Part shown: positions 56,100-63,433 of the stretch, in pieces
How the letters are laid out: every line of letters begins with the position of its first letter
How positions within the stretch are numbered: the stretch's first letter is position 1
Source of the DNA: Roseobacter sp.
GTDB lineage: Bacteria > Pseudomonadota > Alphaproteobacteria > Rhodobacterales > Rhodobacteraceae
Length of the DNA: 64,000 bases
NCBI GenBank assembly: GCA_024636495.1
Contig: JAGXGZ010000048.1
Coordinates: 1-64,000 of the forward strand
Reading direction: 5' to 3'
Position numbers and translations under genes: made by a program
Notes under the pieces: generated by a model
The model's database searches: none
Told to the model about the DNA's origin: nothing
The model's input: the letters and a program-made list of their open reading frames with translations, nothing else

Positions 56100-56971
56100 G
56101 TGTCGCCTTTCATGTTATCTTTCAAAAACTTGAGCAACGCCTGAACCTTTGGCGTTCGGTGCAAATCAACATGGGTAACCAACCAAAGCGACGAGTCCCA
56201 CTCTGGTAAGCGCGGATGCATCTCGATCAGGTCAGCATTGTTACGGGCTTCGTCGATCAAGCAAAACCCGATGCCCGCGCCGTTCAAAACGGCTGTGGTA
56301 ATCGCCGCTTGGTCAAGACATCGAAAGGTCTGTGCATGCTCAGGAACATTATCCTTAAGCCACTGAAAAAACGGTGCTTTGCTTTGCAAGTCATCGTTAA
56401 CGACAAACCGGTGATCGCCAAAATCTTTGACGCCGTCAGGCACACCCTTTTCAGCCACGTAAGATGCATGGGCGTACAGCCCTACGCGCAACACCGTCAG
56501 AAGCTGGACGACATTATCAGGCTGCTCTGGCACTTGACCTGCGCGAAGGGCGACATGGGCCTCCCCGTATTCCAGACGAAACAAGCGCGTGCCAGTCAGA
56601 TACCGTATCCGAACCTCTGGGTTTCTTTTCTGAAATTCGACCAGCAGTGGTGTTATCTGCCCAGTCATTTCGATCAAGGACGTGACCACCAATTCGCCTG
56701 AAACTGAATCGCCGCGCCCTTTTATCCGGCTGGCCAACTGACTGAATTGATCATGCGTGGCATCGGCGACCCGCAGCAAATCCTCGCCTGCCTCGGTTGC
56801 CTTATAGCCCCGCGCATGGCGCTGGAACAACTTCACCGCGAGTCTCGCCTCAAGCGCATCAATGTGGCGGATCACGGTGGCATGGTGCACGCCCAGAACT
56901 TCGGCTGCACCGCTGACCGTGCCCATCCGCGCAACTTGATAGGCCGTTCTGATTTCGTCCCAGTTTTCCAT
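56096..56971 (-). CDS. LysR-family transcriptional regulator
   Basis: 291 residues. The N-terminal winged helix is RTAYQVARMGTVSGAAEVLGVHHATVIRHIDALE in pieces, and the effector-binding domain (about 90-290) has VVTSLIEMTGQITPLLVEFQ and GIGFCLIDEARNNAD. Unlike the gene at 22.1 kb, this one has the ordinary full-length LysR architecture. It is followed by the EamA transporter (four-base overlap) and is divergent from the azoreductase gene; either could be its target. Confidence 0.93.
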   Translation of the reverse strand: MENWDEIRTAYQVARMGTVSGAAEVLGVHHATVIRHIDALEARLAVKLFQRHARGYKATEAGEDLLRVADATHDQFSQLASRIKGRGDSVSGELVVTSLIEMTGQITPLLVEFQKRNPEVRIRYLTGTRLFRLEYGEAHVALRAGQVPEQPDNVVQLLTVLRVGLYAHASYVAEKGVPDGVKDFGDHRFVVNDDLQSKAPFFQWLKDNVPEHAQTFRCLDQAAITTAVLNGAGIGFCLIDEARNNADLIEMHPRLPEWDSSLWLVTHVDLHRTPKVQALLKFLKDNMKGDT

Positions 56972-57084
56972 AACACCTCATTCACTGTGCATTTATGAAC
57001 AATGTGACTGCAATTTCGCAAGTTGCGTTCGCTCAGGCAAGTGGCAATCTAACACGAAATTACATCCAGAGAAAGAAACCTCCC

Positions 57085-57678
57085 ATGTCTATCCTCCGTA
57101 TCGATTCATCAGCCAACACAGAAGATTCCATCACCCGCGCCCTGACTGATCGCATTATCGCCCAGCTGGGCGACAGCGATGTCGTTGTTCGCGATCTCGC
57201 GCAAGAACCACTGCCACAGATCACCCACACATGGGCCGTCGCCCGCGCCACCCCCGAAGCGGACCGCGCCCCTGAACAGGCCGAAGCCTTGGTAGAATCC
57301 GATAAGCTGGTTGCCGAGATGATGGCCGCCGACACGATCGTGATCGGCGCGCCGATGTATAACTTTAGCATTCCGGCCTCGCTGAAAGCTTGGATCGATC
57401 TGGTCGCCCGCGTCGGCGTGACTTTCCGCTATACCGAAGCAGGCCCCGAAGGTCTGGTTAAAGGCAAACGCGTGATCCTTGCGGTGGCCTCCGGCGGTGT
57501 TCCCGCAGGTGCGCCTGTGGATTTCAACACACCCTATCTCAAGACCGTTCTGGGCTTCATGGGTATGGACGACGTCACAATCATCTCTGCCGACGCCTTG
57601 GCCACCGATCCCGAAGGCACCGTAGCCAGCGCCAACAAGGCAATCGACGCGCTTGCGTCCACGGCCAAAGCTGCCTGA
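57085..57678 (+). CDS. azoR: FMN-dependent NADH:quinone reductase/azoreductase
   Basis: 197 residues, the family length. The FMN-binding residues lie in RIDSSANTEDSITR near the start, and the second signature is APMYNFSIPASLKAWIDLVAR in overlapping pieces. GVTFRYTEAGPEGLVKGKR is conserved. It reduces quinones and azo compounds at the cost of NADH. I chose the ATG at 57085 (MSILRIDSSA), with CAGAGAAAGAAACC upstream. It is divergent from the LysR gene, a common regulatory pairing for such enzymes. Confidence 0.93.
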   Translation: MSILRIDSSANTEDSITRALTDRIIAQLGDSDVVVRDLAQEPLPQITHTWAVARATPEADRAPEQAEALVESDKLVAEMMAADTIVIGAPMYNFSIPASLKAWIDLVARVGVTFRYTEAGPEGLVKGKRVILAVASGGVPAGAPVDFNTPYLKTVLGFMGMDDVTIISADALATDPEGTVASANKAIDALASTAKAA

Positions 57679-57687
57679 GCAGACCAC

Positions 57688-57715
57688 AGGGGCGGGTTGA
57701 CTCACCCCCGCCCCT
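57688..57715 (+). terminator. Hairpin after azoR
   Basis: AGGGGCGGG and CCCGCCCCT are nine-base perfect arms around a ten-base loop, ten bases after the azoR stop. No T-run follows (CGCTT), so it is probably a terminator of low U content. Confidence 0.65.
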
Positions 57716-57879
57716 CGCTTAAACGATCCACAAATCCCGGAAGTCCTATGCCTTCCGGTCTCTGGCGCAGCCAAAGATCGACCCCCACCAGCGTGTTACG
57801 CCCGTGGGGGCATTTGTGTATTTAACGCGGGTTTCCTACATCCTAGGTAACCGCAACCGACCGAAGGGGGCCCTGGCCC
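57716..57879 (+). promoter_or_regulatory. Structured upstream region of ffh
   Basis: 164 bases before ffh with several stems: CCGGAAG/CTTCCGG at 57737-57758; CCCCCAC/GTGGGGG at 57782-57810; a GCGGGTT with AACCGC near 57817-57853, one bulge; and GGGCC/GGCCC just before the start codon, which could cover the ribosome-binding site AAGGGGG. A regulated leader is possible. I recall a named RNA family for ffh leaders but did not check it. Confidence 0.4.
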
Positions 57880-59379
57880 ATGTTTGAGAATCTCTCTGAA
57901 CGCCTGTCAGGCGTCTTTGACCGCCTCACCAAGCAAGGTGCGCTGTCTGACGAAGACGTCAAAACCGCGCTCCGCGAAGTCCGCGTCGCCCTGCTTGAGG
58001 CGGACGTCTCTCTTCCCGTCGCCCGTGATTTCGTCAAAGCGGTGCAGGACAAAGCCACAGGTCAGGCGGTCACCAGATCGATCACCCCCGGACAGCAAGT
58101 CGTAAAGATCGTCCACGATGCACTGATTGATGTCTTGCGCGGCGAAGGCGAACCTGGCGCGCTAAAAATCGACAATGCCCCTGCCCCGATCCTGATGGTC
58201 GGTCTACAAGGCTCCGGTAAAACGACAACGACTGCGAAACTGGCCAAACGCCTGAAAGACCGCGACGGCAAACGCGTGCTGATGGCGTCCCTCGACGTCA
58301 ACCGCCCCGCCGCGATGGAGCAGCTTGCCATCCTTGGTGTGCAAATCGGCGTCGATACCCTGCCTATCGTCAAGGGCGAAAACCCCGTTCAGATCGCCAA
58401 ACGCGCCAAAACGCAGGCAGCCATGGGCGGCTACGACGTCTACATGCTGGATACCGCGGGCCGCCTTTCTATCGACGAAGAGCTGATGCAACAGGTCGAG
58501 GCGGTGCGCGATGTCGCCAACCCGCGCGAAACGCTGCTGGTGGTGGATGGCCTGACAGGTCAGGACGCCGTGCAAACCGCCGAGAATTTCAACAGCCGCA
58601 TCGGTATCTCAGGCGTGGTCCTGACCCGCATGGACGGCGACGGTCGCGGCGGTGCGGCCTTGTCCATGCGTGCCGTCACCGGCAAACCGATCAAATTCGT
58701 CGGCCTTGGCGAAAAGATGGACGCGCTTGAGACGTTTGAACCAGAACGCATTGCGGGCCGCATTCTGGGCATGGGCGACATCGTGGCCCTTGTCGAACGG
58801 GCGCAGGAAACCATCGAGGCCGAACAAGCCGAGCGCATGATGAAGCGCATGGCCAAAGGTCAGTTCAACATGAACGACCTGAAAATGCAGCTTGAACAGA
58901 TGCAGAAGATGGGCGGCATGCAAGGTATGATGGGCATGATGCCCGGCATGGGTAAAATGGCCAAACAGGTCGAAGAAGCGGGTTACGACGACAAGGTGCT
59001 CAAGCGCCAGATCGCCCTGATCCAGTCCATGACCAAGAAAGAACGCGCCAACCCAACGCTTCTTCAGGCAAGCCGCAAAAAGCGCATCGCCAAAGGCGCA
59101 GGCATGGAAGTCAGCGAGCTTAACAAGCTGATGAAGATGCACCGCCAGATGGGCGACATGATGAAAAAGATGGGAAAAATGGGCAAAGGCGGCATGCTCA
59201 AACAAGCCATGAAGGGCATGATGGGCGGCAAAGGCGGTATGGACCCTGCCGCGATGGCCGGTCAAATGGACCCCAAAGCGATGGAAGCCGCAGCCAAAGC
59301 CATGGGCGGCAAACTTCCAGGCATGGGCGGCGGCATGGGCCTGCCGTCCGGTCTATCCGGTTTTGGGAAAAAGAAATGA
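57880..59379 (+). CDS. ffh: Signal recognition particle protein Ffh
   Basis: 499 residues, about 45 longer than E. coli Ffh. The SRP54 GTPase brings signal-sequence proteins to the membrane with FtsY. The N domain is residues 1-85; the G domain starts with GLQGSGKTTTTAKLAKRLK and has DTAGRL, followed by TRMDGDGRGGAAL. The methionine-rich M domain binds the signal sequence and 4.5S RNA. The extra length is a Met/Gly-rich tail (KGGMLKQAMKGMMGGKGGMD onwards). The chorismate mutase gene follows after 88 bases. Confidence 0.97.
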   Translation: MFENLSERLSGVFDRLTKQGALSDEDVKTALREVRVALLEADVSLPVARDFVKAVQDKATGQAVTRSITPGQQVVKIVHDALIDVLRGEGEPGALKIDNAPAPILMVGLQGSGKTTTTAKLAKRLKDRDGKRVLMASLDVNRPAAMEQLAILGVQIGVDTLPIVKGENPVQIAKRAKTQAAMGGYDVYMLDTAGRLSIDEELMQQVEAVRDVANPRETLLVVDGLTGQDAVQTAENFNSRIGISGVVLTRMDGDGRGGAALSMRAVTGKPIKFVGLGEKMDALETFEPERIAGRILGMGDIVALVERAQETIEAEQAERMMKRMAKGQFNMNDLKMQLEQMQKMGGMQGMMGMMPGMGKMAKQVEEAGYDDKVLKRQIALIQSMTKKERANPTLLQASRKKRIAKGAGMEVSELNKLMKMHRQMGDMMKKMGKMGKGGMLKQAMKGMMGGKGGMDPAAMAGQMDPKAMEAAAKAMGGKLPGMGGGMGLPSGLSGFGKKK

Positions 59380-59467
59380 CCCGTACTTCATTTTGCCAAA
59401 TAAACTCCCGCCGGAGGCACCCCAACCATCCGGTAAGACCAACGTTTTTGTCCCCCAAGGAGGCCGC

Positions 59468-59764
59468 ATGACCGATATCGTCCAACGCGCAGCCGAAATC
59501 CTCAAAGGCCACCGCGCCTCGATTGACAGGCTCGATGCTATCCTTGTCTATACCTTGGGCGAGCGCTTCAAACACACTCAGGCTGTGGGGAAACTCAAAG
59601 CCGAACACGACCTTCCCCCGTCCGATCCCTCCCGCGAAGCGGCACAGATTGAACGGCTAGAAGATTTGGCGAAAGAGGCTGACCTCGATCCCGAATTCGC
59701 CAAGAAGTTTCTGAACTTCATCATCGCTGAAGTCATTCAGCACCATAAAAGCCACCAATCGTAG
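59468..59764 (+). CDS. Chorismate mutase, AroQ type
   Basis: 98 residues, one AroQ helical domain. It converts chorismate to prephenate, towards Phe and Tyr. [19 protein letters not shown] and [22 protein letters not shown] in pieces, with the conserved Arg, Lys, Asp and Glu, match the E. coli P-protein mutase domain. The ATG at 59468 follows CAAGGAGGCCGC; the longer frame was rejected. It sits between ffh and rpsP, as in other Rhodobacterales. Confidence 0.92.
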   Translation: MTDIVQRAAEILKGHRASIDRLDAILVYTLGERFKHTQAVGKLKAEHDLPPSDPSREAAQIERLEDLAKEADLDPEFAKKFLNFIIAEVIQHHKSHQS

Positions 59765-59784
59765 GGTGCGGGTTCGACCCCACC
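59765..59784 (+). promoter_or_regulatory. Hairpin with a T-arm-like loop just before rpsP
   Basis: GGTG-C-GGG, loop TTCGA, CCC-CACC: seven pairs with one bulged C, directly after the chorismate mutase stop and 28 bases before the rpsP start. The GGGTTCGACCC core looks like a tRNA T-arm, but no other tRNA part is near. It may be a leader structure. Confidence 0.35.
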
Positions 59785-59811
59785 ACTTCTAAAACTAAAG
59801 GAAATACACCC

Positions 59812-60207
59812 ATGTCCATGAAAATTCGTCTCGCCCGTGGCGGTTCCAAAAAGCGCCCGTTCTACCGCATCGTTGCAGCCGACAGCCGCATGCCCCGCGA
59901 TGGCCGCTTTATTGAAAAGCTGGGTACATATAACCCATTGCTGGCCAAAGACAGCGAAGACCGCGTAACGATGGACGTCGAGCGCGTTCAGTACTGGATG
60001 AGCCACGGCGCCCAGCCAACCGACCGCGTCGCACGTATGTTGGAAGCCGCAGGCGTGACCCCAAAAACCGAGCGTAACAACCCCAAGAAGGGTACGCCCG
60101 GCAAGAAAGCCACAGCACGCGTTGAAGAAAAAGCCGCCAAGGCAACCGCCGAAGCCGCTGCAGCACCAGCCGAAGCCCCTGCTGCAGACGAAGCAGCCGC
60201 AGAGTAA
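59812..60207 (+). CDS. rpsP: 30S ribosomal protein S16
   Basis: 131 residues. S16 helps assemble the 30S subunit. [21 protein letters not shown] and [14 protein letters not shown] are the family hallmarks. The core ends near residue 85; the remaining 45 residues are an Ala/Lys/Glu-rich tail ([20 protein letters not shown]) that is common in alphaproteobacteria and probably unstructured. AAAGGAAATACACCC precedes the start. It begins the rpsP-rimM-trmD run. Confidence 0.97.
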   Translation: MSMKIRLARGGSKKRPFYRIVAADSRMPRDGRFIEKLGTYNPLLAKDSEDRVTMDVERVQYWMSHGAQPTDRVARMLEAAGVTPKTERNNPKKGTPGKKATARVEEKAAKATAEAAAAPAEAPAADEAAAE

Positions 60208-60218
60208 TTCTGCATCCT

Positions 60219-60242
60219 CCCGGCGCGGTTATGCGCGCCGGG
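60219..60242 (+). terminator. GC-rich hairpin between rpsP and the 49-residue peptide gene
   Basis: CCCGGCGCG and CGCGCCGGG are perfect nine-base arms with a six-base loop. Only ATATTCC follows, no T-run. Since rimM and trmD lie beyond, it may be a partial terminator that lowers the amount of their transcript relative to rpsP. Confidence 0.5.
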
Positions 60243-60358
60243 ATATTCCCCTTGTTCTTGATAGTCTGCATTGCTTTGCCGATGCAGGAAATGCATTGTA
60301 CTTTCAGACAATAATTCACCGACAACGCCTGTGCGCCATCCCTGATTGAAAGCTAAGC

Positions 60359-60508
60359 ATGTTTCGCCTTTTGCGTATCATCCTAATCCTTGGCATCGGC
60401 GTCGCCATTGGTATCTGGTTTGAACGCAAGCTGATGAAAAGCGAATGCACAGCCGGGGAAGGTCAATGGACTGGTACAATCTGTGTAGATTCGGAGTTGC
60501 TTCAATGA
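60359..60508 (+). CDS. 49-residue membrane peptide coupled to rimM
   Basis: [20 protein letters not shown] is a membrane helix, followed by [19 protein letters not shown] and [10 protein letters not shown]. The two Cys (30 and 42) would lie outside the cytosol and could form a disulfide. The stop TGA overlaps the rimM start as ATGA. The ribosome-binding site is weak (AAAGCTAAGC). The four-base coupling to rimM and the normal codon use make it a likely real gene. Function unknown. Confidence 0.7.
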   Translation: MFRLLRIILILGIGVAIGIWFERKLMKSECTAGEGQWTGTICVDSELLQ

Positions 60509-61026
60509 GCGATAAAATTTCCGTCGGGGCGATCTCTGGCTCTTACGGTGTGCGCGGCGAATTGCGCATTAAAAGCTTTTGTGCCGTGCCCGAGGACATT
60601 GAACACTACAGCCCGCTTTCATCGGAAAACGGCAAACGCAGCTTCACGCTTGCGCTTGTACGCCCCATCAAAAACGGTTTTGTCGCGCGGATCACCGACG
60701 TGACCACCAAAGAAGAGGCCGACGCTTTAAGCGGCACCGTCCTTTTTGCACAGCGCGATCAATTGCCCTCCTTGCCCGACGATGAGTTTTACCATGCCGA
60801 TCTGATCGGATTGCAGGTGTTCGACACTGGCGGCACGCTGATTGGCAAAGTCAAAACGGTCCAGAACCATGGCGCTGACGATCTGCTGGAAACCCAGCTT
60901 GCGGGCACCTCGGCCACCGTGTTTTTGCCCTTTACCAAAGCAGCGGTGCCTACTGTTGATCTGGCCACAAAACGCATCATCGCCAACCCGCCAGAGGGGA
61001 TACTCCCCGATGCCAAGGCAGAGTGA
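60505..61026 (+). CDS. rimM: Ribosome maturation factor RimM
   Basis: 173 residues. RimM binds S19 and helps mature the head of the 30S subunit. The start [20 protein letters not shown] is the family opening, and the PRC-barrel part has [20 protein letters not shown] and [16 protein letters not shown] chose the ATG at 60505, which overlaps the peptide gene; the frame upstream of it belongs to that gene. A 42-base gap separates it from the first sulfotransferase-like gene. Confidence 0.95.
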   Translation: MSDKISVGAISGSYGVRGELRIKSFCAVPEDIEHYSPLSSENGKRSFTLALVRPIKNGFVARITDVTTKEEADALSGTVLFAQRDQLPSLPDDEFYHADLIGLQVFDTGGTLIGKVKTVQNHGADDLLETQLAGTSATVFLPFTKAAVPTVDLATKRIIANPPEGILPDAKAE

Positions 61027-61068
61027 GCACGACATAAGACACTGTCCTGCCAAGGCCACGGTGGCCCT

Positions 61069-61845
61069 ATGCATGTGATCATTCACCCCGGGTTTCATAA
61101 AACCGGTACATCGACATTGCAGGCAGCCCTTCGGTCAAACCGCGACAAGCTGGAACCAGACATCCAAATTATCCTAAGCGAAGACATGCCCGGTTTGACC
61201 GGGGCAACCAAGGGGTATTCCGTCGGCAAAGCAGCGCTGGATCTGGGATTGGTCATTTACGAGGCTGCCCAGATAGCCGAGCATATCAATCCCGAGGTTC
61301 AGACGGTCATCATCAGTTCGGAAAGCCTGTGCGGTCAAATACCTGGACGCAACGGCGTAAAAGACTACTGCGCAGCGTCCAAACTGCTGACCACGATCAG
61401 CGTCGCATTCAACGAGGTCCTTCCCGCATCGAAGCTGTCGTTTTTCTTTTCTACCCGTAGCCCGCAAACTTGGCTGGCCAGTTGCTATACTCAGCATCTG
61501 CGTGCCTCCCGGATGACGTTATCTGCTGACGCCTATATGACCACCTTCAAGCCCTCGTCAAAGCTTGAGCACGTGATCGCAGAATGCGCGGACGCGCTGC
61601 CCCCCGGTAAAGTATTCACGGCGCGGATCGAGGACAGCGCCAAGACCCGTCTGGGTTTGTTGGACAGCCTGCTCGATATTGCAGGCTATCCGACCCCGCG
61701 TCGGGATCGGCTTTTGTCCGTTCCAAACGTGAACAAAGCCCCCTCACCCGCGCTGGTCGCGGCCCTGCTTGGGGTTAACCGGTCAGACTTGAACGACAAG
61801 GATGCCCGTACCGCCCGCATGAAATTGAACAAGGGGATGACCTGA
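61069..61845 (+). CDS. Sulfotransferase-like protein (first of two)
   Basis: 258 residues. The 5'-phosphosulfate loop of PAPS-dependent sulfotransferases is GFHKTGTSTLQ near residues 8-18, and the 3'-phosphate motif is STRSPQTWLASCY near 132-144. Between them is SSESLCGQIPGRNG. It probably transfers sulfate from PAPS to an unknown acceptor, but the catalytic base cannot be named by eye. It is related to the next gene, with which it overlaps by one base. It is not a usual member of the rimM-trmD operon. Confidence 0.78.
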   Translation: MHVIIHPGFHKTGTSTLQAALRSNRDKLEPDIQIILSEDMPGLTGATKGYSVGKAALDLGLVIYEAAQIAEHINPEVQTVIISSESLCGQIPGRNGVKDYCAASKLLTTISVAFNEVLPASKLSFFFSTRSPQTWLASCYTQHLRASRMTLSADAYMTTFKPSSKLEHVIAECADALPPGKVFTARIEDSAKTRLGLLDSLLDIAGYPTPRRDRLLSVPNVNKAPSPALVAALLGVNRSDLNDKDARTARMKLNKGMT

Positions 61846-62633
61846 TGCCCCGGCGGATCATTCTGCACACAGGATTTCACAAGACGGGAACGACCAGCAT
61901 GACCACGACGCTGCGCGCCAACCGCGCCGCGCTCAAGTCACAGGTTGCGATGCGCTTGCCGCCCCAGATGCGCGAATTGATCAGCGCGACCCGGGGCTAT
62001 TCCACATGGCGCGACCCGCTGACCCTGATCAAGGCAGAAACCCGGTTTCACAGCTTGCTTGATGCGCTGCCTTCGATGCCGCGCCGCACGCTCATCATCA
62101 CATCCGAAGAACTGGGCGGCCATCTGCCCGGACGCGGCGATTTGATGGATTACAGTGCGATGCCGATCATCCTTTATAGCTTTTGGACGATTGCACGTGA
62201 AAAGTTCCCGCAAGCCGATATTCAAATTTACCTGTCCACCCGCAATCAGGCCGATTGGCTTGTGTCGGCCTATTGGCAACATGTGAAATCCTCCTCAATG
62301 ACGCTTGATCTGGATGCTTTTCTTGTCAAGTTTCATGATGCCGGAGATCTGGTTTCTATAGTTAACGAGATCGCCAGCCGTGTGCCTTGCCCTGTCCATC
62401 ATTGCGCATTGGAAGACAGCCAGCATCGTCACCTGGGGCCTGCTGACCCCTTGTTGGATCTTTGTGAAATTCCCCAGAAGGTCCGTAATACATTGCAAGC
62501 CGCCCCCGCCGAAAACATTCGCCCTGACATGGCGACACTGCTGGACTTGCTCGAGGTCAATAGAACTGTCAAAGACCCCGAAAAACGTGTCTCCATCAAG
62601 ACAGCCATCATGGCAAAGGCCAATATCACATGA
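61845..62633 (+). CDS. Sulfotransferase-like protein (second of two)
   Basis: 262 residues, a paralogue of the gene before it. The PAPS loop is GFHKTGTTSM and the 3'-phosphate motif is STRNQADWLVSAYW; TSEELGGHLPGRGD and SSSMTLDLDAFL match the same places in the first copy. Identity is moderate, so the duplication is not recent. It overlaps the upstream gene by one base and trmD by four, so it is translated with a core tRNA-modification gene. The acceptor is unknown. Confidence 0.78.
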   Translation: MPRRIILHTGFHKTGTTSMTTTLRANRAALKSQVAMRLPPQMRELISATRGYSTWRDPLTLIKAETRFHSLLDALPSMPRRTLIITSEELGGHLPGRGDLMDYSAMPIILYSFWTIAREKFPQADIQIYLSTRNQADWLVSAYWQHVKSSSMTLDLDAFLVKFHDAGDLVSIVNEIASRVPCPVHHCALEDSQHRHLGPADPLLDLCEIPQKVRNTLQAAPAENIRPDMATLLDLLEVNRTVKDPEKRVSIKTAIMAKANIT

Positions 62634-63433
62634 CTTCACCAAACCGATCCCATGGTCGTCAATCGGTCCGTGCAACGTTGAAGCCGCGCGAATTGATGCA
62701 AGACACGCCTGATTATGCCGGCGTCTGGCGGGCCGAGGTCGTGACCCTCTTCCCCGAGCTGTTCCCCGGCGTACTGGGTGCCAGCCTGACCGGACGCGCT
62801 TTGCAGGAAGGCACGTGGCAACTGCGCACGCATGATCTGCGCGGCTTTGGCGTGGGCAAACACCGCAATGTCGATGATACACCCGCCGGCGGCGGTGCGG
62901 GCATGGTGATGCGCGCCGATGTGGTCGGCCCCGCAATCGAGGCTGCAATGGCGGGTGCGGCAGGACGCTGGCCGATCTTGTATATGTCCCCGCGCGGGAG
63001 GCGTTTTGATCAGGCGATGGCCGCCGATCTTGCCACCTGTTCCGGCGTCACCATGCTGTGTGGTCGGTTCGAGGGCGTGGACGAGCGCGTGATCGAACAC
63101 TACGGCATCACCGAAATATCCCTTGGCGATTTCGTGATGACCGGAGGCGAGTTGGCCGCGCAGGCGATGATCGACGCCACCGTGCGTCTGTTGCCCGGCG
63201 TGTTGGGCAATGCCGAAAGCACCGTCGAGGAAAGCCATTCATCCGGCCTGCTGGAGCATCCGCAATATACCAGACCCGCCGACTGGCAGGGCCACGAGAT
63301 TCCTCCGGTCCTTATGTCGGGAAACCACGGCGAGGTTGCCAAATGGCGCTTGGCCCAGGCCGAGCGGCTGACAGAACAGCGTCGCCCTGATATGTGGACA
63401 AAATACTTGGCCAAACCAAAGGGCAAATCATGA
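62630..63433 (+). CDS. trmD: tRNA (guanine-N1-)-methyltransferase
   Basis: 267 residues. TrmD makes m1G37 in tRNAs and prevents frameshifting. The knot region has [18 protein letters not shown], then [18 protein letters not shown] and [26 protein letters not shown]-like parts are not expected. The family start is near [13 protein letters not shown]; the 35 residues before it are extra, and a start nearer residue 23 is possible. It overlaps its neighbours by four bases at both ends. Confidence 0.95.
   Translation: MTSPNRSHGRQSVRATLKPRELMQDTPDYAGVWRAEVVTLFPELFPGVLGASLTGRALQEGTWQLRTHDLRGFGVGKHRNVDDTPAGGGAGMVMRADVVGPAIEAAMAGAAGRWPILYMSPRGRRFDQAMAADLATCSGVTMLCGRFEGVDERVIEHYGITEISLGDFVMTGGELAAQAMIDATVRLLPGVLGNAESTVEESHSSGLLEHPQYTRPADWQGHEIPPVLMSGNHGEVAKWRLAQAERLTEQRRPDMWTKYLAKPKGKS

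Noticed and set aside
58609-59265. A 218-codon frame on the minus strand opposite ffh, very rich in His, Ala and Leu
   Set aside because: It is the reverse of the Met/Gly-rich M domain of ffh; the odd composition is what the complement of that sequence gives. No ribosome-binding site or homology is seen.
59765-59790. A tRNA gene suggested by GGGTTCGACCCCACCA
   Set aside because: No acceptor, D-arm or anticodon arm is found in the 80 bases before, which are the coding end of chorismate mutase. Reported only as a hairpin.
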